A DNA stretch of 64,000 nucleotides, taken from positions 825,185 through 889,184 of the forward strand of contig NZ_JAMZMI010000001.1 of the NCBI RefSeq assembly GCF_024714475.1, written 5' to 3'. The notes below the pieces were generated by a model. That model searched no databases. It was not told where the DNA came from and was given only the letters and a program-made list of their open reading frames with translations. A program made the translations under genes and the position numbers. This DNA comes from Marinoscillum sp. MHG1-6. Lineage in GTDB: Bacteria > Bacteroidota > Bacteroidia > Cytophagales > Cyclobacteriaceae. Of the stretch, positions 27,324-36,723 are shown in pieces; position 1 is the first letter of the stretch, and each line of letters opens with the position of its first letter.

Positions 27324-28340
27324 ATGATTGCAACACTTGGAGAGATCCTGTTGAGACTCACCCCTCAGGACAATGGTATGATCCAGCAAATGGGAACTTA
27401 TCACGCCAACTTTGGGGGCTCTGAAGCCAACGTGGCCATATCTCTGGCCAATTTTAAAGTACCTACCCGATTCATATCAGCACTTCCTGATAATGACCTG
27501 GGCAAAGCAGCCAGTTTCGAACTGTCAAAATACAAGGTAGATACCCATCACATCCCGATGAACGGAAACAAGATGGGCCTGTATTTCGTACAGCAGGGGT
27601 CATCTATTCGCAAGAGTAAGGTGATTTACGATCGGGAAAATTCTTCCTTTGCGAAGCTGAAACCTACTGGACTGGATTGGAACCGTGTATTTGTCGGAGT
27701 AGACTGGTTTCACTGGTCGGGAATAACACCTGCTCTTTCGGACAATTGTGCAAAGGTTTGTTTAGAGGCCGTGAAAAGAGCTTCAGATGCCGGTATTACC
27801 ATTTCTACTGATCTCAACTATCGATCAACGCTGTGGAAGTATGGTAAAACACCTTATGATATCATGCCGGAACTGCTGGAGCGCACTACACTGATGCTCG
27901 GTGACCCCAGGTCCCTGGAAACGATGACAGGCATTCCTAACCCATTCAAAGGTGATATCAAGGAGCAGTTAGATAAGCTTCCCGATTATTACGATTTGGT
28001 TTTTAAGAAATTTCCAAACCTCAAGTATATCTCTACCTCCCTGCGGACGATCATCAACGATACTCATCATAAGTGGATGGGTGTGATCTATGACGGTACA
28101 AAACTGTACCAGTCGAAGGAATATGATCTATACCCTCTGATTGATAGAGTGGGAGGAGGAGATGCATTTATGGCCGGACTGATCTATGGTGTGGTGAAAT
28201 ATGATGACCCGCAAAGGACTATTGATTTTGCTACAGCGGCCTCTGGGATTAAGCACACCATTTCGGGAGATTTTAATCTGGTATCGGTAGATGATGTTCA
28301 GGACTTGCTGGAAAGCGGGGTCGGGAATATTAGTAGATAG
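27324..28340 (+). CDS. kdgK: 2-dehydro-3-deoxygluconokinase (PfkB family)
   Basis: A 338-residue ribokinase/PfkB-family sugar kinase. N-terminal LGEILLRLTP and the substrate motif GGSEANVAISLA (about 31-42), plus the C-terminal catalytic motif DRVGGGDAFMAGL with the base Asp (about 282), identify the family. The R-x-x-YDRENS segment and WSGITPALS are those of KDG kinases. It phosphorylates 2-keto-3-deoxygluconate from uronate or pectin/alginate breakdown. The partner KDPG aldolase is not next to it. It begins 36 bases after the second rhomboid gene and may be read from the same mRNA. Confidence 0.87.
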   Translation: MIATLGEILLRLTPQDNGMIQQMGTYHANFGGSEANVAISLANFKVPTRFISALPDNDLGKAASFELSKYKVDTHHIPMNGNKMGLYFVQQGSSIRKSKVIYDRENSSFAKLKPTGLDWNRVFVGVDWFHWSGITPALSDNCAKVCLEAVKRASDAGITISTDLNYRSTLWKYGKTPYDIMPELLERTTLMLGDPRSLETMTGIPNPFKGDIKEQLDKLPDYYDLVFKKFPNLKYISTSLRTIINDTHHKWMGVIYDGTKLYQSKEYDLYPLIDRVGGGDAFMAGLIYGVVKYDDPQRTIDFATAASGIKHTISGDFNLVSVDDVQDLLESGVGNISR

Positions 28341-28386
28341 GTCCCAAAGATAAGACAGAGCCTTCCTTTGAGACCTCAGTTATATT

Positions 28387-28908
28387 CTAAAGTGAGATTG
28401 TTGTATCATTCAGGTATCTGAACAGGGAGCCGGCGTCACCGTAAAACTGCTGATAAACAATTTTTCCTTCTTCATTGAAGTCGAAGGACTCATATCCTTT
28501 TACGACTCCGGATTTTGCTTCGGTGGAATCTGTGCCCGGTTTGGTCACCTTCCAATCTCCATAATAGCGAACGGAGCCGTTGGGGAGCTTGGTTTGTCCA
28601 TCGACGCCGGGTAGCACTATAGGGCCATTGACCAACTTCCAATCATATCCATCGAAGGATTTTTGATCATACTTTATTAACTCAGAGAGACTGATAGAGT
28701 CTTTTTTGGCTCCGAAGTAGGTGGCACGAATGACTGCACTATCGGCATAAAATTTTGCGTGGTCAACCGATTCGTTCTGATAACTGGCCAGGTAGTCCAG
28801 TATGGTCTGAGCATTTTGTTCATATTTCAATTGGGCAGAATTGTCTACCGGCGCTTGGCAGGATACGATGATCATACCAGTGATTAGGGTGTAGATTAGG
28901 TTTTTCAT
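28387..28908 (-). CDS. NTF2/SnoaL-like lipoprotein
   Basis: A 173-residue exported lipoprotein. The signal peptide ends in a lipobox (IIVSC, Cys17). The mature part, about 140 residues, resembles an NTF2-like cone fold: QNAQTILDYLASYQN, a FYADSAVIRATYFG strand and a terminal aromatic segment (QQFYGDAGSLFRYL). The fold is used for binding small ligands or by enzymes such as SnoaL; no catalytic residues can be named. It faces kdgK tail to tail with 46 bases between stops and is preceded by the M28 peptidase gene on the same strand with 90 bases between. Confidence 0.72.
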   Translation of the reverse strand: MKNLIYTLITGMIIVSCQAPVDNSAQLKYEQNAQTILDYLASYQNESVDHAKFYADSAVIRATYFGAKKDSISLSELIKYDQKSFDGYDWKLVNGPIVLPGVDGQTKLPNGSVRYYGDWKVTKPGTDSTEAKSGVVKGYESFDFNEEGKIVYQQFYGDAGSLFRYLNDTTISL

Positions 28909-28998
28909 GTTGTAATTATATGGTTTACAGAAAGTTATTGAAAATAACTGAAAAGGCTTAACCTAATCCATGTAGGGTAGTAGTCTGTTTTTAACGGC

Positions 28999-30318
28999 TT
29001 AATTGATGCCGTCAATAAACCTTGTCATGAGTCTGAAGTAGTCTTCAAATTCTGTGAGTGGGAGGGTTTCTGACCGGTCGTAGATGTCGTGGTAGGCTTG
29101 TATTCCGCCCAGGGTATAAATAAAAAAGCATGGTACCTTTTTGATGTGAAAGATACAGTGATCACTGTTGCAGGCCTCACCTCTGATTTTCACTGCGGCC
29201 AGGAGATCTTGCTCTTCATTGATTTGTACCAGACGATCGAATTGCTCCTTGTAAACAGACCCATTGACCACTTGAATGCCATCATCACCGGTTCCTGAAA
29301 TATCAAAATTGATGAGGAACTTGATTTTGGCAAGTTCAAACAGTGGGTTCTTTACGAAATGTTGAGCACCGAGCAAACCAAGCTCTTCACCTCCGAATGC
29401 GATAAAGACCGTGTTATATTTCGGTTTATTAGCCTTGTAATATTTGGCCATGTTTAGCAATAGGGCAATCCCGCTGGCATTGTCATTAGCCCCAGGAAAA
29501 ATGGCATCTGACCCCATCATACCAAGGTGATCATAATGCGCAATCAGCACTACCAGAGAATCCTGGCTTTCACCTTCGAGATATCCTATAACATTTTGAG
29601 TTTTGTATTTAGGAAAGAACTTGTTTTCGACCTCCACTGAGACCTGAAGGACTTTCCCGGAGATGCTTTTCGTCGAAACCGTGAAAGACGGCTTACTGTA
29701 TTCAATGGTAGACCCACCCCAGGTCAATTTATCCTTGGTCAGAGTGATAGTGCCCGCTGCCGGACTGTCGGGATGATATTTGATGAAGTTGATGACCTCC
29801 GTGAGTTCCTTTTGTTCGTCCTTTGAGTAGTCAGCCTGATCGTAGGCAGGTATGACAATAAATTGATCCTGAGCACTTCTTAATTTTTCGATCAGGGTCG
29901 GACGATCCAGGAGGTCATCCGCACCAATGGTTACCGTCGTGAAACTTCCCTGAAGGCCCGGTGACCCTGCGTCAATCAAATAATCGGCCCCAGCTTTTAG
30001 CTGCAGCCCGTTTATTGAAAGTGACATCGTAGCCGGGAAGGTATTGACCGAAGTTGTAAATTTCTGTTGGTAGTCCTTTTTGAAACACTTAAGTCCAATT
30101 TCATCAAATTCAGTACTTATGTACTCCGCCGCGATTTTGTCACCGGAAGAAACATAGCCACGACCATAAAACTCATCTGATGCCAGGGTCTTCACAACCT
30201 CCTTTGCATAGCTGAAGTCCTGAGCAACTGCCATCCATGAAGTAATAATACTGAGTATGATTGTGAAGAAGTATTTGGACCGTATTTGAAGGCTTTGAGC
30301 CTTTTGATCATGAAGCAT
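28999..30318 (-). CDS. M28-family metallopeptidase, exported
   Basis: A zinc aminopeptidase-like protein of about 439 residues from the ATG at 30316-30318; an earlier GTG at 30369 would add 17 residues. A hydrophobic signal segment ends at MAVAQ. All M28 metal ligands are visible in order: AHYDH, NDNASG, GGEELGL with the catalytic Glu, FDISG and SDHCIF. An inserted protease-associated-like region lies about 100-230. It probably cleaves N-terminal residues from peptides in the periplasm. It follows the GH3 gene on the same strand by about 115 bases; both are export-directed hydrolases but act on different polymers. Confidence 0.88.
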   Translation of the reverse strand: MLHDQKAQSLQIRSKYFFTIILSIITSWMAVAQDFSYAKEVVKTLASDEFYGRGYVSSGDKIAAEYISTEFDEIGLKCFKKDYQQKFTTSVNTFPATMSLSINGLQLKAGADYLIDAGSPGLQGSFTTVTIGADDLLDRPTLIEKLRSAQDQFIVIPAYDQADYSKDEQKELTEVINFIKYHPDSPAAGTITLTKDKLTWGGSTIEYSKPSFTVSTKSISGKVLQVSVEVENKFFPKYKTQNVIGYLEGESQDSLVVLIAHYDHLGMMGSDAIFPGANDNASGIALLLNMAKYYKANKPKYNTVFIAFGGEELGLLGAQHFVKNPLFELAKIKFLINFDISGTGDDGIQVVNGSVYKEQFDRLVQINEEQDLLAAVKIRGEACNSDHCIFHIKKVPCFFIYTLGGIQAYHDIYDRSETLPLTEFEDYFRLMTRFIDGIN

Positions 30319-30433
30319 AAGTGAGAAAGATGATGCGTAAATATTTTTCAACCTAATTAATAATACCACTTTCGGTAAGCAAAACCAATAAAGCGGTTTG
30401 AGGAATTGACAGAGTGTTTAGGAATTAAATCAA

Positions 30434-32797
30434 TCAACGGCTTATGCTTGAGGAGGACAAATCATTAATTGCCATTTTTGGCTTGACCGCATTACTGAGT
30501 GTTTCAACTACGATTTCATCAGCTATCACAAAGTTTGCTGTGGTTCTAATGTCTTCGGACGAGGAGCCAATTTTTACCTCATATTCGCCAGCTGACACAA
30601 CCCAGGAGGCCCGATCTGTATTCCATGAGGCGTAATCTTTAGGCGCTATGGTAAAGGTCATCTCCATTTCCTGTTGGGGATCAAGTAACGGGGTTTTACC
30701 AAAAGCCCTAAGCTCCAGGGCTGGTTGATCCAGCACGGTATCCGGTGAGGTAATATAGACCTGTACCACTTCTTTTCCAGCCCGGTTGCCACTGTTACGT
30801 ACATTGACCTTAATTTCAATCTTTCCTGCATTATTGCTGATGGTCGCAGCGTCAAATTCAAATGAGGTATAGGATAATCCGTAACCGAACGGATAGGCCA
30901 CTTGTTGATCGAAGGTGGAATAGTATCTGTAGCCTACATAAATACCTTCTTCATAAATGACTTGAGCAGGAGCTGCTGTAAATATTCCGCGAATGTTTAT
31001 AGGATCACCCAATTCCTCTCCCGGAAAGTTTTTGGAGCTAGGCACATGCTCATATTTGATCGGAAAGGAGGTGGGTAGTTTGCCGGAGGGATTAACCTTT
31101 CCGGTCAGTACATCCACTACTGCATTTCCAGCTTCCTGGCCTCCCTGCCATGGTAGTACGATGGCATCGACTTTGTCTCTCCAGGACTGCATTTCGATCA
31201 CATTACCGATATTGAGTATCATGACTACTTTTTTACCTTGTGCATGATAGGACTTTGATATTTTTTCAATCATATCCTGTTCAGTTACAGTGAGGTAGAA
31301 GTCTCCTTCCAGTTTTCTATCTTCAAATTCTCCAGAACTTCGACTTAAGGTAATCAATGCCAGATCAGAATTATTGGCAATGCTTTCAACTTCCTCATTG
31401 GTTAATGGTCGTTCAGGAATGACCGGGAGCGGCATGAAAATATTGGCGCGTGGGGGACTTTTAGCTTTTTCATCTTTCAAATAGGCTTCGTAAGCTACCT
31501 CGAGTTTTTCATCAATGGTAATGCCGGCGTTTCTGAGGCCCTGAACCAGTGAAATGCTGTAGGCCTCTACGACATCACCACTGCCTGTCCCTCCGGTAAT
31601 AAAATCATAGGAACCAATACCAAAGGCCCCAACTTTTAGCTCATTGGATTCAACCGGAAGGACTTCATCATTTTTCAACAATACTGTTCCTTCAACTGCG
31701 ACCTTCCTTGATAATTGTGCATTGGCATCCAGGTTGGGTTTGTTGCTGTATGCATAACCATTAAATGAAGGGGAGTTGAGCAATATTTTCAGGATGCGTC
31801 CTGCATTGAGGTCCAGGTCTGATTCGGTAAGTGTTCCGTCGTTGAAGCCATCTTTAAGAGCTTTTCGCTGTTCAGATGTTCCCGGCATGAGCAGGTCATT
31901 TCCGGCTTTCAACTGGCTCACTGCATCTGTCCCGGCAAACCAGTCGGTCATCACGAAGCCTTCATAACCCCATTCATTTCTGAGAATGCCGGTGAGTAAA
32001 TCGTAGTCTTCAGAAGTAGGTGTACCATTGACCATGTTATAAGCACTCATAACTGTCCAGGGGCTGGACTCTTTGATGGCTATTTCAAATCCTTTCAAAT
32101 AAATTTCTCTTAATGCTCGTTCACTCACGACAGTATTCAGCAGGTTTCTATTTGTCTCCTGATTGTTAGCTACAAAATGTTTAACAGAGGTACCAACACC
32201 GAGAGACTGAACTCCATTGACCAAAGAAGCCGTTATTTTCCCGGATAATAATGGGTCTTCTGAATAGTATTCGTAGTTCCTGCCTGCCCGAGGGTCACGG
32301 TGAATATTGAGAGCTGGCGCTAGCAGTATGTCCATGCCGTATTCTTTCACTTCGTTGCCCATAGCTACACCCATTTGATAGGCCAGATCGGTATCCCAGG
32401 TAGAAGAAATCAATGTGGCTATGGGGAATGCTGTACAATAATAGGTTTCCGTTCCTTCGATCGGCATAATGCGGACTCCTGCAGGACCATCCGTGGTGAG
32501 TAGCCCCCGGATGCCCAGAGAATCAAAGGTGTACGTGCCACCAACAGCACCTGCCACTCTTATAGGTTGGGAGGTTTCGAAACGGCCGGGGAAGTTGAAC
32601 CCTATTCCAACAACTAGATTGATTTTGTCATCAACCGTGAGCCGTGTCAGAATATCATTGACGCGTTTATCGGTGCTCAAGTCCTGATTTTCGTAAGGCT
32701 GCATGGTGCCATCACCATTGAGGTCGGTAAAGTTTTGAGGTTTCTGTGAGCATGAAAGGGCCAAAAGAAGTAACAGGGGTAGGATAGAAAGTTTCAT
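30434..32797 (-). CDS. GH3 beta-glucosidase-type lipoprotein
   Basis: A 787-residue glycoside hydrolase family 3 enzyme. The signal peptide ends in a lipobox (LLALSC, Cys16), so it is anchored to the outer or inner membrane. An EF-hand-like DLNGDGTMQPYE is near residue 25. The TIM-barrel half has APALNIHRDPRAGRNYEYY and the nucleophile Asp in MTDWFAG (about 280); the second domain contains SRSSGEFEDR, the place of the usual acid/base Glu; a fibronectin type III-like domain closes the protein (about 680-760). It likely removes beta-linked glucose or xylose from oligosaccharides. It lacks a SusCD pair nearby. A 21-bp tandem repeat lies in its upstream region. Confidence 0.93.
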   Translation of the reverse strand: MKLSILPLLLLLALSCSQKPQNFTDLNGDGTMQPYENQDLSTDKRVNDILTRLTVDDKINLVVGIGFNFPGRFETSQPIRVAGAVGGTYTFDSLGIRGLLTTDGPAGVRIMPIEGTETYYCTAFPIATLISSTWDTDLAYQMGVAMGNEVKEYGMDILLAPALNIHRDPRAGRNYEYYSEDPLLSGKITASLVNGVQSLGVGTSVKHFVANNQETNRNLLNTVVSERALREIYLKGFEIAIKESSPWTVMSAYNMVNGTPTSEDYDLLTGILRNEWGYEGFVMTDWFAGTDAVSQLKAGNDLLMPGTSEQRKALKDGFNDGTLTESDLDLNAGRILKILLNSPSFNGYAYSNKPNLDANAQLSRKVAVEGTVLLKNDEVLPVESNELKVGAFGIGSYDFITGGTGSGDVVEAYSISLVQGLRNAGITIDEKLEVAYEAYLKDEKAKSPPRANIFMPLPVIPERPLTNEEVESIANNSDLALITLSRSSGEFEDRKLEGDFYLTVTEQDMIEKISKSYHAQGKKVVMILNIGNVIEMQSWRDKVDAIVLPWQGGQEAGNAVVDVLTGKVNPSGKLPTSFPIKYEHVPSSKNFPGEELGDPINIRGIFTAAPAQVIYEEGIYVGYRYYSTFDQQVAYPFGYGLSYTSFEFDAATISNNAGKIEIKVNVRNSGNRAGKEVVQVYITSPDTVLDQPALELRAFGKTPLLDPQQEMEMTFTIAPKDYASWNTDRASWVVSAGEYEVKIGSSSEDIRTTANFVIADEIVVETLSNAVKPKMAINDLSSSSISR

Positions 32798-32904
32798 GGC
32801 TAAGTCATTTATGGGGATGTTGAGGCTATTAGAAATTTACAGCTATTTGGCCACAAAAAACATGAATGGCTCCGTGAAAGCATTTTTGAAGTCTTTCTAA
32901 TTCC

Positions 32905-33051
32905 GGTCGGAAATGATTGGCTCTAGGTCGGGAACGATTGACTGATGGTGGTGAATGATTGCCGGATGGTCGTCTGTCATTGACAGGAGGCGGTGGATGA
33001 TTTTCCTGTGGTCGGGAGTGATTGCCTGGAGGTTATGAATGTATTTATTCG
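32905..33051. repeat. degenerate 21-bp tandem repeat, about six to seven copies
   Basis: From base 32905 the sequence repeats with a period of exactly 21: successive units begin GGTCGGAAATGATTGG, GGTCGGGAACGATTGA, GGTGGTGAATGATTGC, GGTCGTCTGTCATTGA, GGCGGTGGATGATTTT, GGTCGGGAGTGATTGC, then a poorer seventh. A consensus is GGTCGGGAATGATTGNCTGGA. No unit boundary carries spacers, so it is not CRISPR. It fills the gap upstream of the GH3 gene. Confidence 0.8.
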
Positions 33052-33090
33052 ATTAAGCGAACATAGCCAGTCAATTAGGAGAATGCATGA

Positions 33091-34065
33091 TTATTGACCG
33101 TTAGAGTCGTTTTTCCGCCACAAAATCAGTCCTAAGTAGCATATGACCATTCCTGCGTAGGCGGGCAACAAATGTATCAGATCAGTATACCCTACAACAA
33201 AATGAACACCTACAGCACAACCAAATCCAGCAGTCATAGCTATGAACACAATTTGTCTAAGGTTAATGGTAGCTTTCGCACGCCTAATACTGAAAAAGAA
33301 GAGCAGGCCGATAGTCGCAACACCACCACCGAAGGAAGCCCGATCATGTGCGATTAATGGAATCAGGTTCTCGTTTACTTCATCTAGTCCGCAAACGGTA
33401 ATTTTCATGAAGGCTAGATCCTGGGGAACAAAAACGGTGGTCATACCTACAGTCATGATCGTAAGGCCTCCCGCCACCAGTCCAAGTGAGGTGAAGAGCA
33501 ATAATGCTTTTCCAAGTCCATACCGGGTTTTCAAGTTGATCTTTTCTGATTGTCCGAGCAAGTCCTTAAAGCTCTTATTATCGAGAAGGGTATAGGACCT
33601 GACCATCCCTAAAATGAAAAATGGGAGCAATAATAGCGTCGACAATCCATGCCATGAGTCGAGGTAGCCATATCCCAGGTAGGTCAAAAAACTACCAAAC
33701 CCAACAATGCCTGATATTAAGAGTAAGAACCAGGCCCAGGGCTCTCCATTTCTAAGTGGAAATTCGGTGAGCCACATATATAATGCTCCGACCGCAATAA
33801 TGGATCCTCCGAAAGCTACGCGGTCGTGAAACATGAAAAGGTTGATCCTTCCCTCATTATACTTCCAAAGCTCCGAAGCAGAGAGACCAATAAACTCAGT
33901 GTCATGAGGAAGAAAATGGCCACTTAATGATTGCGCGATCACTAGCAAGCCAGAGAGTATAAGGATCAGGCCTGTGAAGATGAGCAATGGCCTCCCATCT
34001 CCAATAATGACCTTGCCAATTGTTCTGTTGTCTCTATTGTGCATTGCAAAATGGTCTGGAGTCAT
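33091..34065 (-). CDS. internally duplicated eight-TM membrane protein, unknown
   Basis: A 324-residue membrane protein made of two homologous halves (about 26-163 and 186-318), each with about four helices. Both halves carry the same pattern at nearly equal spacing: FxPxD (51-55 / 212-216), NE (70-71 / 231-232), HDR-V/A-A/S-FGG (80-87 / 240-247), GFG (122-124 / 280-282) and GYxDxxH (133-139 / 292-298). Invariant Asn, Glu, His, Asp and Arg at matching places suggest a twofold-symmetric functional site at one membrane face. I do not recognise the family. It is divergent from the DUF481 gene. Confidence 0.78.
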   Translation of the reverse strand: MTPDHFAMHNRDNRTIGKVIIGDGRPLLIFTGLILILSGLLVIAQSLSGHFLPHDTEFIGLSASELWKYNEGRINLFMFHDRVAFGGSIIAVGALYMWLTEFPLRNGEPWAWFLLLISGIVGFGSFLTYLGYGYLDSWHGLSTLLLLPFFILGMVRSYTLLDNKSFKDLLGQSEKINLKTRYGLGKALLLFTSLGLVAGGLTIMTVGMTTVFVPQDLAFMKITVCGLDEVNENLIPLIAHDRASFGGGVATIGLLFFFSIRRAKATINLRQIVFIAMTAGFGCAVGVHFVVGYTDLIHLLPAYAGMVICYLGLILWRKNDSNGQ

Positions 34066-34339
34066 CGATTTTTTTAAAACAGGATGCTACCTCGTTGTTT
34101 ACCAGCTTAATTATACTGTTTTCAAATAGCAAAATCAAAGCGCCGGAGCGCAATTCCGGGAGCGACTAAATTAAGATCAGATGGACATACTAATATTCTG
34201 AAGCTTCGTTGATCTATAAAAGACACTTATTATTAGACACTATATATTTTTCATATCACTTTTTATCGTTACCGAGGGGTACTCTCAAATCCTTAAGGTA
34301 GACAAGGGGGACCTCACTGCTGATTCAGCAGGGTACCTG

Positions 34340-35020
34340 ATGGGCAGCGTGAATCTGGACTTTAACCTCAATAATAAAAGTGCCACGGCCGAGCAAAGTA
34401 TCACTTATGTGGGGCTGATTGCGGGTGGAGATTTGGTCTATGTGGGTAAAGAACATGCCTTCATTCTCATCAATCAACTGAATTATTTTAAAACCACTGG
34501 CGGTCCTTTATTCAGTACGGGATATGCCCATTTTCGGGTCAATTTTCTGCGTAAGCGAAAAGTCTCTTATGAGGTCTTTACGCAGGTGCAATATGATGAT
34601 GGACGAAAGATGCCGTTCCGAATGCTGGAAGGAGGAAATGTCAGGATTAGACTGAAAAACAGGAAGACCAAACTGTACCTTGGGGTAGGGGCCATGTATG
34701 AAAGGGAAAACTGGAAAATGCTGACAGAGGGGTCCCCTATTATAGAAAAGAACCTATTTAAAATGACCAATTATATCAGCTACAAGCAGGCGATTAACCA
34801 AAGCGTGGACCTCAATCTGATTGCCTACTACCAGGTTGGTTATGATAAAGACGCTGACCTTTTCCGAAACCGCATTAGCGGAAACGCGGTACTCAATATC
34901 AAGCTGACCGATGTTTTGGCGTTTAATACCACTTTCGCTGCTCAATATGAGGACCATCCGATCATACCCATCAATGGGTTTGTGTATTCGCTCACAAATG
35001 GTTTGAAATGGTCGTTTTGA
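34340..35020 (+). CDS. DUF481-type outer membrane protein; N terminus extends upstream without a normal start
   Basis: From ATG 34340 there are 226 residues of a DUF481-like beta-barrel with alternating aromatic strands (YEVFTQVQYDDGRKMPFRML, LYLGVGAMYERENW) and a terminal WSF. The frame is open upstream to TAA 34217-34219 and encodes a clear signal peptide (RHYIFFISLFIVTEGYSQ) followed by ILKVDKGDLTADSAGYL, the usual beginning of these proteins. There is no ATG, GTG or TTG in that stretch; ATT at 34229 or 34232 would be the start. So the functional protein is probably about 263 residues, or the gene is impaired. It faces the FMO gene tail to tail, 6 bases apart. Confidence 0.72.
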   Translation: MGSVNLDFNLNNKSATAEQSITYVGLIAGGDLVYVGKEHAFILINQLNYFKTTGGPLFSTGYAHFRVNFLRKRKVSYEVFTQVQYDDGRKMPFRMLEGGNVRIRLKNRKTKLYLGVGAMYERENWKMLTEGSPIIEKNLFKMTNYISYKQAINQSVDLNLIAYYQVGYDKDADLFRNRISGNAVLNIKLTDVLAFNTTFAAQYEDHPIIPINGFVYSLTNGLKWSF

Positions 35021-35026
35021 GAAAAG

Positions 35027-36145
35027 TCAACCCGGCTTCAAGGCATCGGCAATGATTTTCGATTCAAGAGCAACTTCTCTCAGCATTCCTGTAGATGATA
35101 CGTGGAAACCGCAGAAGTAGAGATTGTCTTTTCCAAAGTATGTCCTATCGGAAAGCTTGTTTTTGAGGTCTTCCTTGCGTTCCTCATCCAGCTTTAGCAG
35201 TTTATCTAACCCGTTTTCATAGCCTACAGCTGTAATGATAGCATCAAACTGCTCTTCGCGTTCGTCCTTGAATCGTATCAAATCGTTGTGGATTTGGTCA
35301 ACATCACCAAAGACCCTTATAGCGCCTTTTCGGATCAGATCCATGGTGCCAACATCCAGCAAAGGAATCCGATGATGCTCCGTTATTTGCTCAAAGGGAC
35401 CATAAGGAAGTTTTTTCAGACCGTATTTTTCAAAGTCTCCAACGATGAGTCGAAGTATAAGATGATTGAGTTTGTCTACCCACCCGGGTCGGAATCTGGA
35501 TTGCCAAATGCCGATTTGCAATACAGGAATACCCAATATATCCCTTGGGACCACATTCACAGGTGAGCGAACGGAGAGTGCGGGCCTGGCACCATGCTCA
35601 TGAAGGCAAATGGCAATTTCACAGGCAGAATTACCAAACCCGATGACCAATACCTTTTTGCCTTGAAAAGGCTTTCCATTTTTATACTCGGTGCTATGCA
35701 GGACTTCCCCTGGAAAAGTCTCCAAACCTTTCTTGGTGTATTGCCTGGGCCGGTTCGTGTTTCCAGTGCAGATGATCAGATTTTGTGACCGAAAGGTGCC
35801 GTTGTTTGTTTCGGTGATCCACTGCCCATCCCGCTGATAAATGTTATTTGCTTCTGTTTCATAACTGGGGTTGATACCTAAGTCAAGGCAGTACTTTTCC
35901 ATGTATTCGACTACCTGTTGCCTGGAAGGGTACTTTGGTATGTCACTTGAATACTTAAGGAAGGGTAGGTTGGAGGCACTTTTATTTGTGTGGAGGTGTA
36001 ACCGGTCATAGTGGTGCCTCCAGGCATTGGCAACGTGAGGATGCTTTTCGATGATAAGATAATCAACCCCTATCTTCCCAAGTTGGGCTGCACAGGAGAG
36101 ACCAGCAGCGCTCGCCCCAATGATTAGCGTATTAAGGTCGTTCAT
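35027..36145 (-). CDS. flavin-containing monooxygenase-like NAD(P)/FAD oxidoreductase
   Basis: A 372-residue two-dinucleotide-binding flavoprotein. The FAD site is IIGASAAGLSCAAQLG (about 7-22), the typical W-R-x-x-Y-x-x-LHLHT segment follows (about 43-55), and an NADP site VLVIGFGNSACEIA is near 170. These fit the YUCCA-like group of class B flavin monooxygenases. GYENGLDKLL lies near 300, and the end contains FCGFHVSSTGMLREVA. It probably oxidises a small nucleophilic substrate; which one is unknown. It follows the SRPBCC gene by 8 bases and is likely co-transcribed. Confidence 0.87.
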   Translation of the reverse strand: MNDLNTLIIGASAAGLSCAAQLGKIGVDYLIIEKHPHVANAWRHHYDRLHLHTNKSASNLPFLKYSSDIPKYPSRQQVVEYMEKYCLDLGINPSYETEANNIYQRDGQWITETNNGTFRSQNLIICTGNTNRPRQYTKKGLETFPGEVLHSTEYKNGKPFQGKKVLVIGFGNSACEIAICLHEHGARPALSVRSPVNVVPRDILGIPVLQIGIWQSRFRPGWVDKLNHLILRLIVGDFEKYGLKKLPYGPFEQITEHHRIPLLDVGTMDLIRKGAIRVFGDVDQIHNDLIRFKDEREEQFDAIITAVGYENGLDKLLKLDEERKEDLKNKLSDRTYFGKDNLYFCGFHVSSTGMLREVALESKIIADALKPG

Positions 36146-36153
36146 AGGCTTTG

Positions 36154-36600
36154 TCAGGGGGAGATGCCCTCAAGATATTCTTTGAAGCTGACCATCACCT
36201 TTGGCCAGGCTTCTTTGACTGCCTGATAGTACCAATCCCAGTCATCACCTTCCTGATAGCCATCCTGGCATAAATAAACATCGGAGGAAGAGTCATTTGG
36301 AATCGCCTTCACCCAGAGAGACATTGGCCCCAAAAAGGGTTTATCGGGATTGAGATAAACAAAATCGGTAATTGTTAATTCGCCAGCGGGATCGTAGTTC
36401 TTGATAATCCCAGTGGAGACAAATGCCATACCGGACTCTGTTATATTCCAGGCAAGTGTATAGATACCGCCAACCTTTTTTTGAATCAGACATTTCTCCA
36501 CTTCCCACCATTCCTTCAGCATTTGTGCGTCCATGAAGGCTTCGATCACCCGTTCAGGAGTGGTATCAATTTCAATATTGACTTCTACTTTTTTCGACAT
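36154..36600 (-). CDS. SRPBCC (AHSA1-like) domain protein
   Basis: A 148-residue protein of the START/AHSA1 helix-grip fold: EVNIEIDTTPERVIEAFMDA at the start, LKEWWEVEKC next, and a long C-terminal helix (DWDWYYQAVKEAWPKVMVSF). It binds hydrophobic ligands or acts as co-chaperone in other settings. No signal peptide is present. It precedes the flavin monooxygenase gene with an 8-base gap, so a role in delivering or removing that enzyme's substrate is possible but unproven. Confidence 0.82.
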   Translation of the reverse strand: MSKKVEVNIEIDTTPERVIEAFMDAQMLKEWWEVEKCLIQKKVGGIYTLAWNITESGMAFVSTGIIKNYDPAGELTITDFVYLNPDKPFLGPMSLWVKAIPNDSSSDVYLCQDGYQEGDDWDWYYQAVKEAWPKVMVSFKEYLEGISP

Positions 36601-36723
36601 TGCTTCTCGTATGTCCTCTGTCAGCTTAAAGGTAAGAAAGGAAATTTGATATCGAAGAGGTCAGTAGAGGCGTTTGTCATATGACCAATGTGTATGAGGG
36701 ACAGCTTATAATGTCTATCCTCA

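Noticed and set aside
32905..33051. CRISPR array
   Set aside because: Units are contiguous at 21 bases with no unique spacers, and there are no cas genes.
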